DNA from: Oscillatoria acuminata PCC 6304
GTDB taxonomy: Bacteria > Cyanobacteriota > Cyanobacteriia > Cyanobacteriales > Laspinemataceae
Length of the DNA: 64,000 nt
Direction of reading: 5' to 3'
NCBI RefSeq assembly: GCF_000317105.1
Contig: NC_019693.1
Coordinates: forward strand, 1,922,001-1,986,000
Below the pieces are notes generated by a model. It saw only the letters and a list, made by a program, of their open reading frames with translations. It had not been told where the DNA came from and ran no database searches. The translations under genes were made by a program, and so were the position numbers. Of this stretch, positions 10,855-20,016 are shown piece after piece. How positions within the stretch are numbered: position 1 is the first letter of the stretch; each line of letters begins with the position of its first letter.

Positions 10855-11758
10855 AAACTTTTTCGAGTTTGCGATCGCCACGATGTCGGTGATGAAAGCG
10901 AATCCCCAAAACAACATCGTACAGGAAACTCCAAAAGTCTTTTCCCTGGAAGATTCCTAGACACAAGGGCGATCCTTTGGCTTCTAAAAGGGGTCGAGTT
11001 TCTCGATAAGCGCGCTGGTAATAGTACCAGGGAATCGAGGGCCATAGATGGTGAATCAGATGGTAATTCTGTCCCAAAATTAGGATATTGAGAATGGGAC
11101 TAGCATAAATCCGAGCATTTTTCCAGCGACTGCGTTCTTTAAAAGGTCGATGGGGCAGATAATCAAAAAACAATCCCAGGGCCAACCCCACCACGAACGC
11201 CGGACAAAACCAAAAATTGAGAATGTAGCCCAAGCAGTCATATTGGCAAGCCCCATAGACAATAGTTGCTACAAACAAGCGGCTCAAAAACCATTCCAAC
11301 AGCTCATATTTCCGCCAGAGTCGCCGTTTAAAGAAAAAGATCTCGTGGTAAAAAAACCGCGCTGCAATCATCCAGAGGGGACCCCCAGTCGAAACAAAGT
11401 GGTCCGGGTCATTCTCCGGGTCGTTGACATGGGCATGATGCTGGTGATGAACCCGAGTAAACACGGGAAACGCAAATCCCAACATCAAGGCACTGCCATG
11501 ACCTAAGATGGCATTCATGAGGCGATCGCGGTGCGCCACATTATGGGAAGCATCATGAATCACCGTCCCTGCCAGATGCAGGGCCAGAACATTCGTACAA
11601 AAGCAGCACCATGCGGGCCAGTCTAGCCGCCAGTATCCCAAGGTCGAGATCCCAATCAAGGCGAGTGCGCCAAAAAACATCAGCAGGGTTGGATTGAAGT
11701 CACCGGGAGGCCCTAGCAACTCTTTCGGAACAGTTCGGGGCGGCATCGCCTCTGGCAT
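10853..11758 (-). CDS. crtR: Beta-carotene hydroxylase CrtR
   Basis: The 301-residue product is a membrane di-iron hydroxylase of the fatty-acid-desaturase fold that hydroxylates beta-ionone rings (beta-carotene to zeaxanthin). The three histidine boxes are visible: HDASHNVAH, HHQHHAH and HLIHH, with the CrtR-typical stretch GSALMLGFAFPVFTRVHHQ between. The N-terminal phrase GPPGDFNPTLL is also typical. Start choice: ATG 11758 has AAGGAG a suitable distance upstream, whereas the TTG at 11779 overlaps that site. It is transcribed divergently from pyk. Confidence 0.85.
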   Translation of the reverse strand: MPEAMPPRTVPKELLGPPGDFNPTLLMFFGALALIGISTLGYWRLDWPAWCCFCTNVLALHLAGTVIHDASHNVAHRDRLMNAILGHGSALMLGFAFPVFTRVHHQHHAHVNDPENDPDHFVSTGGPLWMIAARFFYHEIFFFKRRLWRKYELLEWFLSRLFVATIVYGACQYDCLGYILNFWFCPAFVVGLALGLFFDYLPHRPFKERSRWKNARIYASPILNILILGQNYHLIHHLWPSIPWYYYQRAYRETRPLLEAKGSPLCLGIFQGKDFWSFLYDVVLGIRFHHRHRGDRKLEKV

Positions 11759-12065
11759 TGTCGTCGTAACTCCTTTCAACAGATCCTCAAAAAATGTATG
11801 ATAAGCATTCTTAAATATAAAGTTTTGTGAATCCCTCAGTCTAATCCTAGGGATTTCTATAAATATTATTTATAGGTACGAGACTCAATGGTCACTTAGC
11901 TGCAACTGTCTTTGAGGGTACAACCAAAAAGCCAGTCGATCTACGGACTGCTTTCATCTCTACCACTTTTTCGAGGATTATAGTAGGAGTCTTTAGCAGC
12001 TAATCTTTTGATGAAACACTACCCTCATCAGCTAGGGACGTACTTCTACCCCCCCTTGGACGTTC
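11759..12065. other. Divergent crtR/pyk promoter region
   Basis: These 307 bp hold no gene. They carry the crtR ribosome-binding site on the minus strand, and a TATAGT box at 11979-11984 that could be the pyk -10 element; no good -35 box was found for it. Confidence 0.4.
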
Positions 12066-13847
12066 ATGCAATTGCGAAATTTTCTGCGTCGAACCAAAAT
12101 TGTCGCCACCATAGGCCCTGCTACCAGTCAGCCGGACATCCTCCGAGAACTGATTGAAGCCGGTGCAACCACCCTGCGACTCAATTTCTCCCACGGGACT
12201 CACGAAGATCATCAGCGAAGCATTCGCCTGATCCGACAGACCTCCTTTGAACTCAATCAACCCGTGGGAATTCTCCAAGACCTTCAGGGCCCTAAAATTC
12301 GCCTAGGCCAATTTGAGTCCGGGTCAATTTACTTGCAAAAAGGGGACCCGTTCATTTTGACCAGCCGATTCATGTCCTGCAACCAAGAAATGGCCTGTGT
12401 CACCTATCCACCCCTGGCCGATGAAATTCCCGAAGGGGCCACAATCCTCCTCGATGATGGTCGCGTCGAAATGCGGGTGGAAAAGGTGGACCGCGTAACC
12501 CGACAACTCCATTGTCGCACCGTGGTCGGCGGAACCCTCTCCAACAACAAGGGGGTGAACTTCCCCGGGGTCTACCTGTCTATCAAAGCCCTCACGGAAA
12601 AAGACCGGGAAGATTTACTCTTTGGACTGGATCAAGGGGTAGATTGGGTGGCCCTGAGTTTTGTTCGCAATCCCCAGGACATTCTCGAAATCAAAGAACT
12701 GATCTCCGCTAGTGGCAAAAACGTTCCCGTGATTGCCAAAATTGAAAAGCATGAAGCGGTGGAACAAATGGAAGCCATCCTGCCCTTATGCGATGGGATT
12801 ATGGTGGCGCGGGGGGACCTGGGCGTAGAAATTCCCGCTGAGGAAGTCCCGATTGTCCAAAAACGGCTGATTGCCACCTGCAACCGTTTGGGGATTCCGG
12901 TAATTACGGCGACCCAAATGTTGGATAGTATGGTCCATAGCCCCAGGGCCACTCGGGCGGAAATTTCTGACGTGGCCAATGCTATCCTCGATGGTACCGA
13001 TGCGGTGATGCTGTCCAATGAAACGGCAGTGGGCAAACATCCCATTGAGGCGGTGGCAACGATGGCCCGGATTGCTTGTCGCATCGAACATGATCAGACG
13101 ATTGGTCAGGGTTCTACTTACGATCGCAGTCGTTCGATTCCCAATGCTATTAGTCAAGCGGTGGTCAAAATTGCCCAACAACTGGATGCCGGGGCGATTA
13201 TGACCCTGACCAAATCCGGGGCCACTGCCCGGAATGTCTCGAAGTTTCGGCCCCAAACCCCGATTTTGGCGGTGACCCCTCATGTGGATGTGGCCCGCCA
13301 GTTGCAATTGGTTTGGGGGGTTAAACCCTTGTTAGTTTTAGATTTACCTTCCACGGGACAAACGTTCCAGGCGGCAATTAATGTGGCCCTGGAAAAAGAC
13401 CTGCTGCAAGAGGGGGATTTGGTGGTGATGACTGCCGGTACTCTCCAAGGGGTTTCGGGTTCCACAGACCTGGTTAAGGTGGAAGTGGTGACGGCGGTCC
13501 TCGGGAAGGGGATCGGTTTGGGTCAAGGTTCGGTGAGTGGTCGGGCGCGAGTGGCGCAGACGGCCCTAGATGTGGGCAATTTTGGTCCCGGGGAAATTTT
13601 GGTGGCCCCGCGTACCAATGCGGATTATATTGATGCGATTCGCAAAGCGTCTGGAATTGTCACGGAGGATGAGAGTTTGACTTCTCATGCGGCGGTGATC
13701 GGGTTGCGGTTAGGTGTTCCGGTGATTGTCGGGGTCAAGAATGCCACGCAGTTGATTCGTGAAGGGGCAATTCTCACGATGGACATGGAACGCGGGTTGG
13801 TTTACTCGGGCTCGATTTCCCAAACTGATGCAGTTTTGACCACTTGA
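12066..13847 (+). CDS. pyk: Pyruvate kinase with C-terminal PEP-utiliser-like domain
   Basis: The 593-residue product converts PEP and ADP to pyruvate and ATP. The catalytic barrel begins with RRTKIVATIGPATS and contains RLNFSHGTHEDH, LQDLQGPKIRLG, the lysine region PVIAKIEKHEAVEQM and MVARGDLGVEIP. The C-terminal allosteric domain contains TLTKSGATARNVSKFRP. Residues about 500-585 form an extra PEP-utilising mobile domain with TSHAAVIGLRLGVPVIVG, as in the long Bacillus and cyanobacterial isoforms. In the long form the extra Cys or His phospho-carrier residue is not required for activity. Confidence 0.93.
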   Translation: MQLRNFLRRTKIVATIGPATSQPDILRELIEAGATTLRLNFSHGTHEDHQRSIRLIRQTSFELNQPVGILQDLQGPKIRLGQFESGSIYLQKGDPFILTSRFMSCNQEMACVTYPPLADEIPEGATILLDDGRVEMRVEKVDRVTRQLHCRTVVGGTLSNNKGVNFPGVYLSIKALTEKDREDLLFGLDQGVDWVALSFVRNPQDILEIKELISASGKNVPVIAKIEKHEAVEQMEAILPLCDGIMVARGDLGVEIPAEEVPIVQKRLIATCNRLGIPVITATQMLDSMVHSPRATRAEISDVANAILDGTDAVMLSNETAVGKHPIEAVATMARIACRIEHDQTIGQGSTYDRSRSIPNAISQAVVKIAQQLDAGAIMTLTKSGATARNVSKFRPQTPILAVTPHVDVARQLQLVWGVKPLLVLDLPSTGQTFQAAINVALEKDLLQEGDLVVMTAGTLQGVSGSTDLVKVEVVTAVLGKGIGLGQGSVSGRARVAQTALDVGNFGPGEILVAPRTNADYIDAIRKASGIVTEDESLTSHAAVIGLRLGVPVIVGVKNATQLIREGAILTMDMERGLVYSGSISQTDAVLTT

Positions 13848-14277
13848 TGCCAGGGGGTCTAGGGACTGGTGGAAGTCTCAAGGATTAAGTGGGAAGGGTC
13901 AGCGGATCGGAGGTTTCATTTCTGGCCCGGTTAAAGTTGGCGGACTTCTTGATTGGTGCTACTTCAGAAGGCCCGATCGCCCGGATGATTTCTGGATGGG
14001 AAGATGCGGTTGGGATGGCGGGAACGGAGACGATCGCCCGGTTGTCATCAGGTAAGACTGACAACGGGATCAAGATGTGCGATCGCCTCCGCATCCACAC
14101 CGGGCCAGTCATCGGATTGTTTGAGTTTTAAAACCCATTAAACTAGCGAAGTTTGTCGGGTATTACTGACAGTGAATTTTTTTCCCACAAAGCACTAAAA
14201 AGTGTTGGCGATCGCCAGAAAACGCGCCAATATGAGGTATAAAGTAAACGTGCTGAAAATTAAATATCGACACAGCA
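13848..14277. other. Intergenic region, nothing convincing
   Basis: These 430 bp after pyk hold short open frames only (for example 13889-14131) with no family signature, and several GCGATC cores. I see no terminator with a clear T-tract. Confidence 0.4.
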
Positions 14278-14694
14278 ATGCCCAAACAGCAGTTTAATCT
14301 GAATCTGTCAATTAGCTTGATGAACGCCATGACTAGCAAGGCCAAAGCAGATGGGATTAGCCTAGAGGACCTCGCGGTTTCGGCTATTTCCGAGTATGTC
14401 GGCTATACCCCTTTAGCACCCAAAGCTGCTCTCGATAAGCGGTTGGTGGTGATGGAAACTCGGATTGCCAAGCTGGAGGCATCCTTGGGGGAATCAGTCG
14501 CCTGACTGGTATTCCCACCAGTCAGGCACTCCCTCCTCTCACCCAACTGCAATTAGCTAGACGCTTTGGGATCAACCCCTCTAGCGTCTCTCGGCAAAAA
14601 AACAAGCCCAATTTCTGCGATTGGACTCAGGATAAAGATCCAGATGGGGTCAGTTGGCTCCATAAGAAGGGTAAGTTTTACCCGCAAGTGTAAA
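14278..14694 (+). pseudogene. Two-part small regulator split by a -1 frame change (broken gene or programmed frameshift)
   Basis: The first part (14278-14505, 75 residues) looks like a ribbon-helix-helix-type N-terminus (KQQFNLNLSISLMNAM) followed by a short helical coil (LDKRLVVMETRIAKLEASLG). It stops at TGA 14503-14505. The next frame back continues at once to 14694 with a coherent helix-turn-helix-like stretch (LTQLQLARRFGINPSSVSRQ) and the ending WTQDKDPDGVSWLHKKGKFYPQV. One added base near the G5 run at 14487-14491 would join the parts into a protein of about 139 residues. Cyanobacteria carry fused proteins of this two-part build, as far as I recall. The short frame could also be a functional product by itself. 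Confidence 0.6.
14501..14526 (+). other. Perfect hairpin at the frame junction
   Basis: CCTGACTGGT pairs with ACCAGTCAGG (10 bp, 6-nt loop) and overlaps the stop codon of the first frame, ten bases beyond a G5 run. This position would suit a frameshift-stimulating stem, but it could equally be an incidental hairpin. Confidence 0.5.
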
Positions 14695-14744
14695 ACAAGG
14701 TGAGAATAAATTCAGGAGATCAGTTTGAGACTACTCATTAGGGC

Positions 14745-14776
14745 AATAAAAGCGCGATACCCATCGCGCTTTTATT
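14745..14776. terminator. Bidirectional rho-independent terminator
   Basis: A perfect 14-bp stem (14745-14758 with 14763-14776) with a CG-rich core, an A-rich left flank and a T-rich right flank. It overlaps the stop codon of the minus-strand CocE-type hydrolase and also ends the plus-strand small gene. Confidence 0.85.
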
Positions 14777-16712
14777 TTGGCGTCATAACGGGTAAGTCGA
14801 TATGGGAGGGATAGATGGCGTTCCGATGCAGGGTGAGGGTGGCGTTACCTTGGGCCGGGTATCGGGCAAAGGTGTCGGCATCATGACCGGCGATCGCCAC
14901 GCGCAGGCGATGTCCTTTCTGAATCAGCACTGAGGTGGGTAATAAGTCAAAGGATAGTTCCATGATTTCCCCCGGTTCTTGGGGTTGGCCCTCTTGCCGT
15001 TCAAAGGAATGGTAGGGTCCAAACACCGCATAAGGGGGCTTCTCTGGAGAAATCTGCCGATGCAGCGATCGCAATTGTCCTTCGGTCACATAGATCACTT
15101 CTCCCTGTTCGTCAATATCCTCTAAATATACATAAAACGCTCCATCATTGACCGTAGAACTCACATGAAATGTAATCACCGGATGCCCTGTAATTTCCAT
15201 TGCTTCAGCAAGGGGTGTACTTGTATATGTTAACAGTTTTTGGTCTTCTCTAGCCCGGTTATTGTATATCACATCTTTTCCCCCCGCTTTGGTATGCCAG
15301 CGGTTATCGGTGCCGGTGGTGGCCTCGAAGTTCACCGCATATTCATCCGTCCCCGCTTCCGTTTGGGGTGCAGTTGGGGTCAAACCATTGTCCTCGCGGA
15401 AATACCAGGATTGGGAGACAAGACCTTCAGGCGGCCAAACTGGGGTAGTTTTCCATTGGTCTTCTACCATTGTGTAATAGCGGAGTTCCCGGGTAATCGG
15501 CGGGCGACTGCTATCTGCTTTCAGATAGGTATCAAAAAACTCTAACAATTCTTCGACTTGTTCATACAGGGGCGGGTCCGGAGACAGGTCCGCTGGTTGA
15601 TAGGGACTAGCATCTTCTGTCCCGCCATGATTCCAGGCCCCGATGACAACTTTCTGGGGATTGCTGTATGTAAGAAAACGACTAAGTGCACCATTGGCTG
15701 TTCCGGCATCTAACCAACTGGCGATACTAAAAATAGGCACTTGGGACTGGGAAATTTCTTCTTGGAAGCGGTAGGGGCTAAAGGCTGGGAGAGTTACGCC
15801 GGTTGTGCCATAGCGATCATCGCGATAGGTGATGGTTTGGGCAGCTTGATATACATCTAGGTTGGCGGTGCGATCGCGGATGGCTTCCGCTTGCAGGGTC
15901 CCATCGCGATCGGCATCGACAGGTTTTGCCCCCGTAATCACCACTTTCAGGGCATCACAAATTGCCCCTTCCAGTTGTTCCATCAAACAAACAAAATCGC
16001 GGTCATTAGCATCTAATTGGCGATTGTTTTCACTCCAACGCTGGACAAACCATTCATTAAAAATACCGCCGGGAAAAGCGAGTTGCGTGTAAGGGTCAAA
16101 GTCATTAAATCGCGGGGCGATCGCTTGGACTGCGGGATGATTTAATCGTCCTAAAAATTCCGTGGCATTCCCAGCATAAGAGGTTCCATAACTGCCAACT
16201 TTGCCATTAGACCAAGGTTGAGCAATAATCCAATCGACAATTTCTCCATAGTCTTGAATTTCATCCGGGGACCAAGGATAGATTTGGGTCCCGAAGGAGG
16301 AACCTGTCCCTCTGGCATCGACTAAAACTAACGCATAACCAGCATTATTCGCCAGTTGTGCCTCGGGATAGTTGGGGTCAAATTCGGGAAAATAGCCCAT
16401 AATTCCCAGCGATCGCCAGTAGCGGTCCATTCGCATCAGGGTGGGGATTTTCTCATCCGGGTTTAATTGTTTCGGCAACCAGATATCAATGGCAATTTTG
16501 ACGCCATCGCGCATGGTTACATACAATGCTTGGTTAATGGGGTAACGGGATGAATCTAGGTTTTCTACACCGATGACTCCAGATAAAGGAGAGACTTTTG
16601 CCCAGGTTTCTCCTCCGGTTTCCAGTCCAAAAATTAGGCTAAAAATTAGGGAGAGGGTGAAGAGGAGGGGGCGATACCATCTGGGTTTACACCGTCTCCG
16701 TTGATCGTTCAT
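14772..16712 (-). CDS. Exported CocE/NonD-family hydrolase (X-Pro dipeptidyl-peptidase-like)
   Basis: The 646-residue product starts with a basic, hydrophobic signal segment (RPLLFTLSLIFSLIFGLE), so a periplasmic location is likely. An S15-type alpha/beta hydrolase domain follows (RDGVKIAIDIWLPKQ, DARGTGSSFG). The nucleophile is the serine of GSYGTSYAGN, and the likely acid and histidine are in ASWLDAGTANG and GAWNHGG. The C-terminal part (about 420-640) is the jelly-roll XPD-ACP-like domain. Members hydrolyse amide or ester bonds; the substrate is unknown. Confidence 0.83.
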   Translation of the reverse strand: MNDQRRRCKPRWYRPLLFTLSLIFSLIFGLETGGETWAKVSPLSGVIGVENLDSSRYPINQALYVTMRDGVKIAIDIWLPKQLNPDEKIPTLMRMDRYWRSLGIMGYFPEFDPNYPEAQLANNAGYALVLVDARGTGSSFGTQIYPWSPDEIQDYGEIVDWIIAQPWSNGKVGSYGTSYAGNATEFLGRLNHPAVQAIAPRFNDFDPYTQLAFPGGIFNEWFVQRWSENNRQLDANDRDFVCLMEQLEGAICDALKVVITGAKPVDADRDGTLQAEAIRDRTANLDVYQAAQTITYRDDRYGTTGVTLPAFSPYRFQEEISQSQVPIFSIASWLDAGTANGALSRFLTYSNPQKVVIGAWNHGGTEDASPYQPADLSPDPPLYEQVEELLEFFDTYLKADSSRPPITRELRYYTMVEDQWKTTPVWPPEGLVSQSWYFREDNGLTPTAPQTEAGTDEYAVNFEATTGTDNRWHTKAGGKDVIYNNRAREDQKLLTYTSTPLAEAMEITGHPVITFHVSSTVNDGAFYVYLEDIDEQGEVIYVTEGQLRSLHRQISPEKPPYAVFGPYHSFERQEGQPQEPGEIMELSFDLLPTSVLIQKGHRLRVAIAGHDADTFARYPAQGNATLTLHRNAIYPSHIDLPVMTPK

Positions 16713-17218
16713 GAAGGACTATTTTTATAGACTGCACTGTTTCTATTTTAAACGGGAGTTTTGATTCCGGTGATGGGGAATTTTTGGGGGATTCAAGGGG
16801 AAAATTGAGGCAGAAGGGGACTCAGAAACGGAATGCCTGAGACTGATGTCCTTTGGAGGCGATCGCTACTGATGCAGGATGAGATTGATGGAGTCAATTT
16901 GGGGGATGGACAAGGTATCCCCCCCACAATATCCCCGATCATGCCTTTTCTCTCTGGGGTAGCATCAAACAGGAGTCACTGTCCCTAAAAATTTGTCACT
17001 TTGTCCCAAGTCAGCTATAAACTAAATAAATTCACTCCCTAGGGCAGGGGTACAGTTTTAGACCCCAGGAAAAAGAAACCGGGTTTTTACCCCGATTGGT
17101 TGCTAAACCGCAAAAAGTTTGTGAAAAAACCCGGTTTCTAACCTCGATAGTACCGAAGTCCTAGGAAGTGCTTTCATCGGGATATCCGCATTGATGCTGA
17201 AATTACCTAAAACTCCAA
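16713..17218. other. Intergenic region with a dispersed palindromic element
   Basis: These 506 bp contain no gene. A 15-mer GGGCAGGGGTACAGT at 17042-17056 recurs at 24079-24093, and an inverted pair of the GAAACCGGGTTT element occupies 17074-17139. Confidence 0.6.
17074..17139. repeat. GAAACCGGGTTTC-family inverted repeat
   Basis: Arms at 17074-17088 and 17125-17139 are exact reverse complements around 36 bp. Related copies lie at 24788-24803 and 40781-40847, so this is a dispersed intergenic element. Confidence 0.75.
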
Positions 17219-18544
17219 ATGTTAAACAATAAAAAGCAAATATTCGGCTGGGTGATGTATGACTGGGCAAATTCTGCTTATGTCACCACGGTATTGGTTG
17301 CCCTTTTGCCGCCTTACTTTGCCGCCGTCGTCGTTCCCCCAGCAGGAATAAATATAGGCGGGGCCTATTTCACCGCTGAATCAATTTGGGCGTTGATGAT
17401 TAGTTTTTCGGCCTTTGTTGTGTTTATGTTTGCCCCGGTTTTAGGGGCAATTTCTGACTTTTCTGCCGCAAAAAAGCGCTTTTTAATGCTGTTTTGCTAT
17501 GGGGGAAGTTTAGCGACAGTTGCCCTGGTTTTTTCGAGTTCCGGGGATATCTTGCAGACAATGATATTGTTTGTGATTGCTCAAATTTGTTTTGTGGGGT
17601 CGAATATTTTTTATGATGCCTTCCTGCCGCAAATTGCTTCAGATGACCAAATCGATTGGGTTTCGGGAAAAGGATTTGCTTTTGGTTATGTGGGAGGGGG
17701 ACTGCAACTTGCCCTATCTTTGGGATTAGTTACGGGACATGATGCCCTTGGCATTTCCCAGGAATTGGCTGTCCGATTAGCGATCGCAATGGCAGGGTTA
17801 TGGTGGGGTGGATTTGCGATTATTACCTTTTTAAATGTGCAAGAAGAACCCCCAGTGGAATCCTTACCTGCCGCTTATCAACATTTGCCCAAATGGCGGG
17901 CTTATACTGAAGTCGGAATCATCAGAATTCTGGTCACCCTTCGCAAGGTTAAGCAGTTTAAACACCTGTTATTATTTCTAATTGCTTACTTGCTTTACAA
18001 TAATGGCATTCAAACGGTTATGGCAATGGCAACCATCTACGGACAACAAGAAATAGGGCTAGGAACCACAACCTTGATGGTGACATTATTATTCATTCAA
18101 TTTGTCAGCGTTTTTGGGGCATTAGGCTTTAGCAAATTGGCGGAACGAGTGACCGCTAAAAAAGCATTGATGCTGAGTTTAGTTGGCTGGTGTTTGGTGA
18201 TTGTTTATGCATATTTTTTGACCAATGCCACAGAATATTTTATTTTAGGCGGAATTGTGGGCATTGTTCAGGGGGGGTCGCAAGCCCTCAGTCGCTCGTT
18301 TTATGGGGCAATGGTTCCCATTCATGCTTCAGCGGAGTTTTATGGATTTTACTCGGTTTTTACCAAAGGATCGGCGATTTTAGGACCATTAACCTTTGCA
18401 GCGATCGGATTAATTACCGGCAGCAACCGTCTCGCTATTTTAGGGGTGATTGTTTTCTTTATATCGGGACTCATTTTGTTAGCTTGTGTGGATGTAAACC
18501 GGGCAAAAGAGGCTAGAAATTCGGTGGAATTTAGTCAACATTAG
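17219..18544 (+). CDS. MFS transporter, UMF1/Atg22-like
   Basis: The 441-residue product has 12 predicted hydrophobic helices and the UMF1 family opening (GWVMYDWANSAYVTTVLVAL), named after vacuole-effluxer Atg22 relatives. Helix 2-3 carries the phrase APVLGAISDFSAAKKRFL, and a later helix GIVQGGSQALSRSFYGAMVP is also typical. The substrate is unknown. No ribosome-binding site is obvious at the ATG. Confidence 0.85.
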   Translation: MLNNKKQIFGWVMYDWANSAYVTTVLVALLPPYFAAVVVPPAGINIGGAYFTAESIWALMISFSAFVVFMFAPVLGAISDFSAAKKRFLMLFCYGGSLATVALVFSSSGDILQTMILFVIAQICFVGSNIFYDAFLPQIASDDQIDWVSGKGFAFGYVGGGLQLALSLGLVTGHDALGISQELAVRLAIAMAGLWWGGFAIITFLNVQEEPPVESLPAAYQHLPKWRAYTEVGIIRILVTLRKVKQFKHLLLFLIAYLLYNNGIQTVMAMATIYGQQEIGLGTTTLMVTLLFIQFVSVFGALGFSKLAERVTAKKALMLSLVGWCLVIVYAYFLTNATEYFILGGIVGIVQGGSQALSRSFYGAMVPIHASAEFYGFYSVFTKGSAILGPLTFAAIGLITGSNRLAILGVIVFFISGLILLACVDVNRAKEARNSVEFSQH

Positions 18545-18664
18545 ATGGCTTGGCCCCGCACCCTAAAGGGTGGAGGCTCACAGGACGAAGCCCGCCTGCG
18601 CGGGCTAAGAAAGAAGATAGGATTTGGTATCAACAGGAGTTAGGCAATATTTAATATAATTCAA

Positions 18665-18700
18665 AACTGTAGAGGCGATTCGCGAATCGCCTCTACAGTT
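18665..18700. repeat. 36-bp perfect palindrome
   Basis: GTAGAGGCGATTCG and its exact complement form an 18-bp perfect stem without loop. Closely related to the palindrome at 52060-52087 (same GGCGATT core), so probably a dispersed element that may also act as a terminator for the MFS gene. Confidence 0.8.
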
Positions 18701-18805
18701 AGCGGGTTGCGGTCTGAAATTGGGTGAATTTTGCCTAAAAATGCTATACTCAAAGGGTCAAAACCTTATTTTTTTACCCCAGGAACCTTTAACAATTTCA
18801 TCCCT

Positions 18806-19789
18806 ATGAACATTGACCCGATTTTAAAGAATGATTGGCATCCGGTGGCGGCAGTGCGTGATTTACCCGAGGAAACTATCACCCCGGTGTGCTTATTGGG
18901 AGAAGAATTGCTGCTGTGGCAGTCAGGCGATCGCATCATGGCATGGCAAGACATTTGTCCCCACCGAGGTGCGCGACTCTCTCAGGGCAAAGTTTGCGGA
19001 GATACCCTGGTTTGTCCCTATCACGGACTCGCCTATAATCCCGGGGGCCAATGCGTTTTGATTCCCGCCTATTCTACTCCCAAACCGCCTCCCAATATGC
19101 GGGTTCAAGCCTATTCCTGTGTCGAACGCTATGGATTAGTTTGGGTAAATTTAGGTGAAACTGAAGCAGCGCTATCCTCGGATAAAATTCCACCCTTTTT
19201 AGAGTGGGAGGATGCCAATTTTAGAAAATTTCTATGCGGTCCGTTCCGGTATCACTCCAGTGGGTGGCGGGCGATGGAAAACTTTATTGATGTCTCCCAT
19301 TTCCCCTTTGTCCATGATGGATTTCTCGGGGATGCCAATCATACCGAAGTATCAGACTATGAAGTGAAAACCGATGCCGAAGGCATTAGTTTAAACAACC
19401 TAAAGGTTTGGCAACCGGACCCGGATGGGACTGGCGTTGGGGGTGAAGTGACTTACAATTATCGCATCTGGCGTCCTTTAACCGCATCTTTTGCCAAAGC
19501 AGCACAAGGGGGAAAATTAGGATTATTTTTTACCATTACCCCCCTGGAGGAAGAGGTTTGTTTAGGGTGGATGTGGATTGCTATGAATTACGGACAGGAT
19601 ATCCCCGAGGAAGCGTTGCGGCAGTTTCAAGAAACCGTGGTTCAGCAGGATATCCCCATTGTAGAATCCCAACGTCCCAAACGGTTGCCTCTGGATTTAG
19701 CAGCAGAGGTGCATTTAGCTTGCGATCAATCGGCGATCGCCTACCGCAAATGGCTCAAACGCTTAGGCGTTACTTATGGTACCGTATAA
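18806..19789 (+). CDS. Rieske non-haem iron oxygenase
   Basis: The 327-residue product has an N-terminal Rieske [2Fe-2S] domain (ICPHRGARL and CPYHGLAYNPGG) and a C-terminal catalytic domain with the mononuclear iron motif in ENFIDVSHFPFVHDG. Such single-component oxygenases resemble VanA-type demethylases and chlorophyllide/pheophorbide oxygenases; the substrate is not evident and an electron-donor partner is not adjacent. An upstream TTG at 18731 keeps the frame open, but ATG 18806 (NIDPILKNDWHPVAAV) gives the usual N-terminus. Confidence 0.85.
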   Translation: MNIDPILKNDWHPVAAVRDLPEETITPVCLLGEELLLWQSGDRIMAWQDICPHRGARLSQGKVCGDTLVCPYHGLAYNPGGQCVLIPAYSTPKPPPNMRVQAYSCVERYGLVWVNLGETEAALSSDKIPPFLEWEDANFRKFLCGPFRYHSSGWRAMENFIDVSHFPFVHDGFLGDANHTEVSDYEVKTDAEGISLNNLKVWQPDPDGTGVGGEVTYNYRIWRPLTASFAKAAQGGKLGLFFTITPLEEEVCLGWMWIAMNYGQDIPEEALRQFQETVVQQDIPIVESQRPKRLPLDLAAEVHLACDQSAIAYRKWLKRLGVTYGTV

Positions 19790-19814
19790 ATCATACGGAA
19801 TACGGTCCCGATCA

Positions 19815-19916
19815 GTCTATAAAAACGAGTCGCGTCAAGCTGTATTTGTAGGGGCGCAATGCTTGCGCCCTCTATTGGGCGCAAGCATTGCGCCCCTACA
19901 ATTCGTTTTTATAGAC
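19815..19916. repeat. Nested inverted repeat element
   Basis: The inner stem is 25 bp perfect (19846-19870 with 19877-19901, core GGGGCGCAATGCTTGCGCC). The outer stem GTCTATAAAAACGA (19815-19828) pairs exactly with 19903-19916. The nested form and intergenic position suggest a dispersed MITE- or REP-like element. Confidence 0.85.
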
Positions 19917-19943
19917 CTTTAAATACCGTATGGAGTATCAAAA

Positions 19944-19970
19944 TCGGGATGCGGCAACACCGCATCCCGA
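19944..19970 (-). terminator. Terminator of the SLH-protein gene
   Basis: TCGGGATGCGG pairs perfectly with CCGCATCCCGA (11 bp, loop of 5). Read on the minus strand it is followed by TTTTG and lies just past the stop at 20017. Confidence 0.7.
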
Positions 19971-20016
19971 CTCTGGGGAAATTACAATCAAAGTGAGGGG
20001 ACGACCCCAGGACCAA

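Noticed and set aside
13889-14131. 80-residue plus-strand frame after pyk
   Set aside because: No ribosome-binding site, no family pattern, and competing frames of equal length on the other strand.
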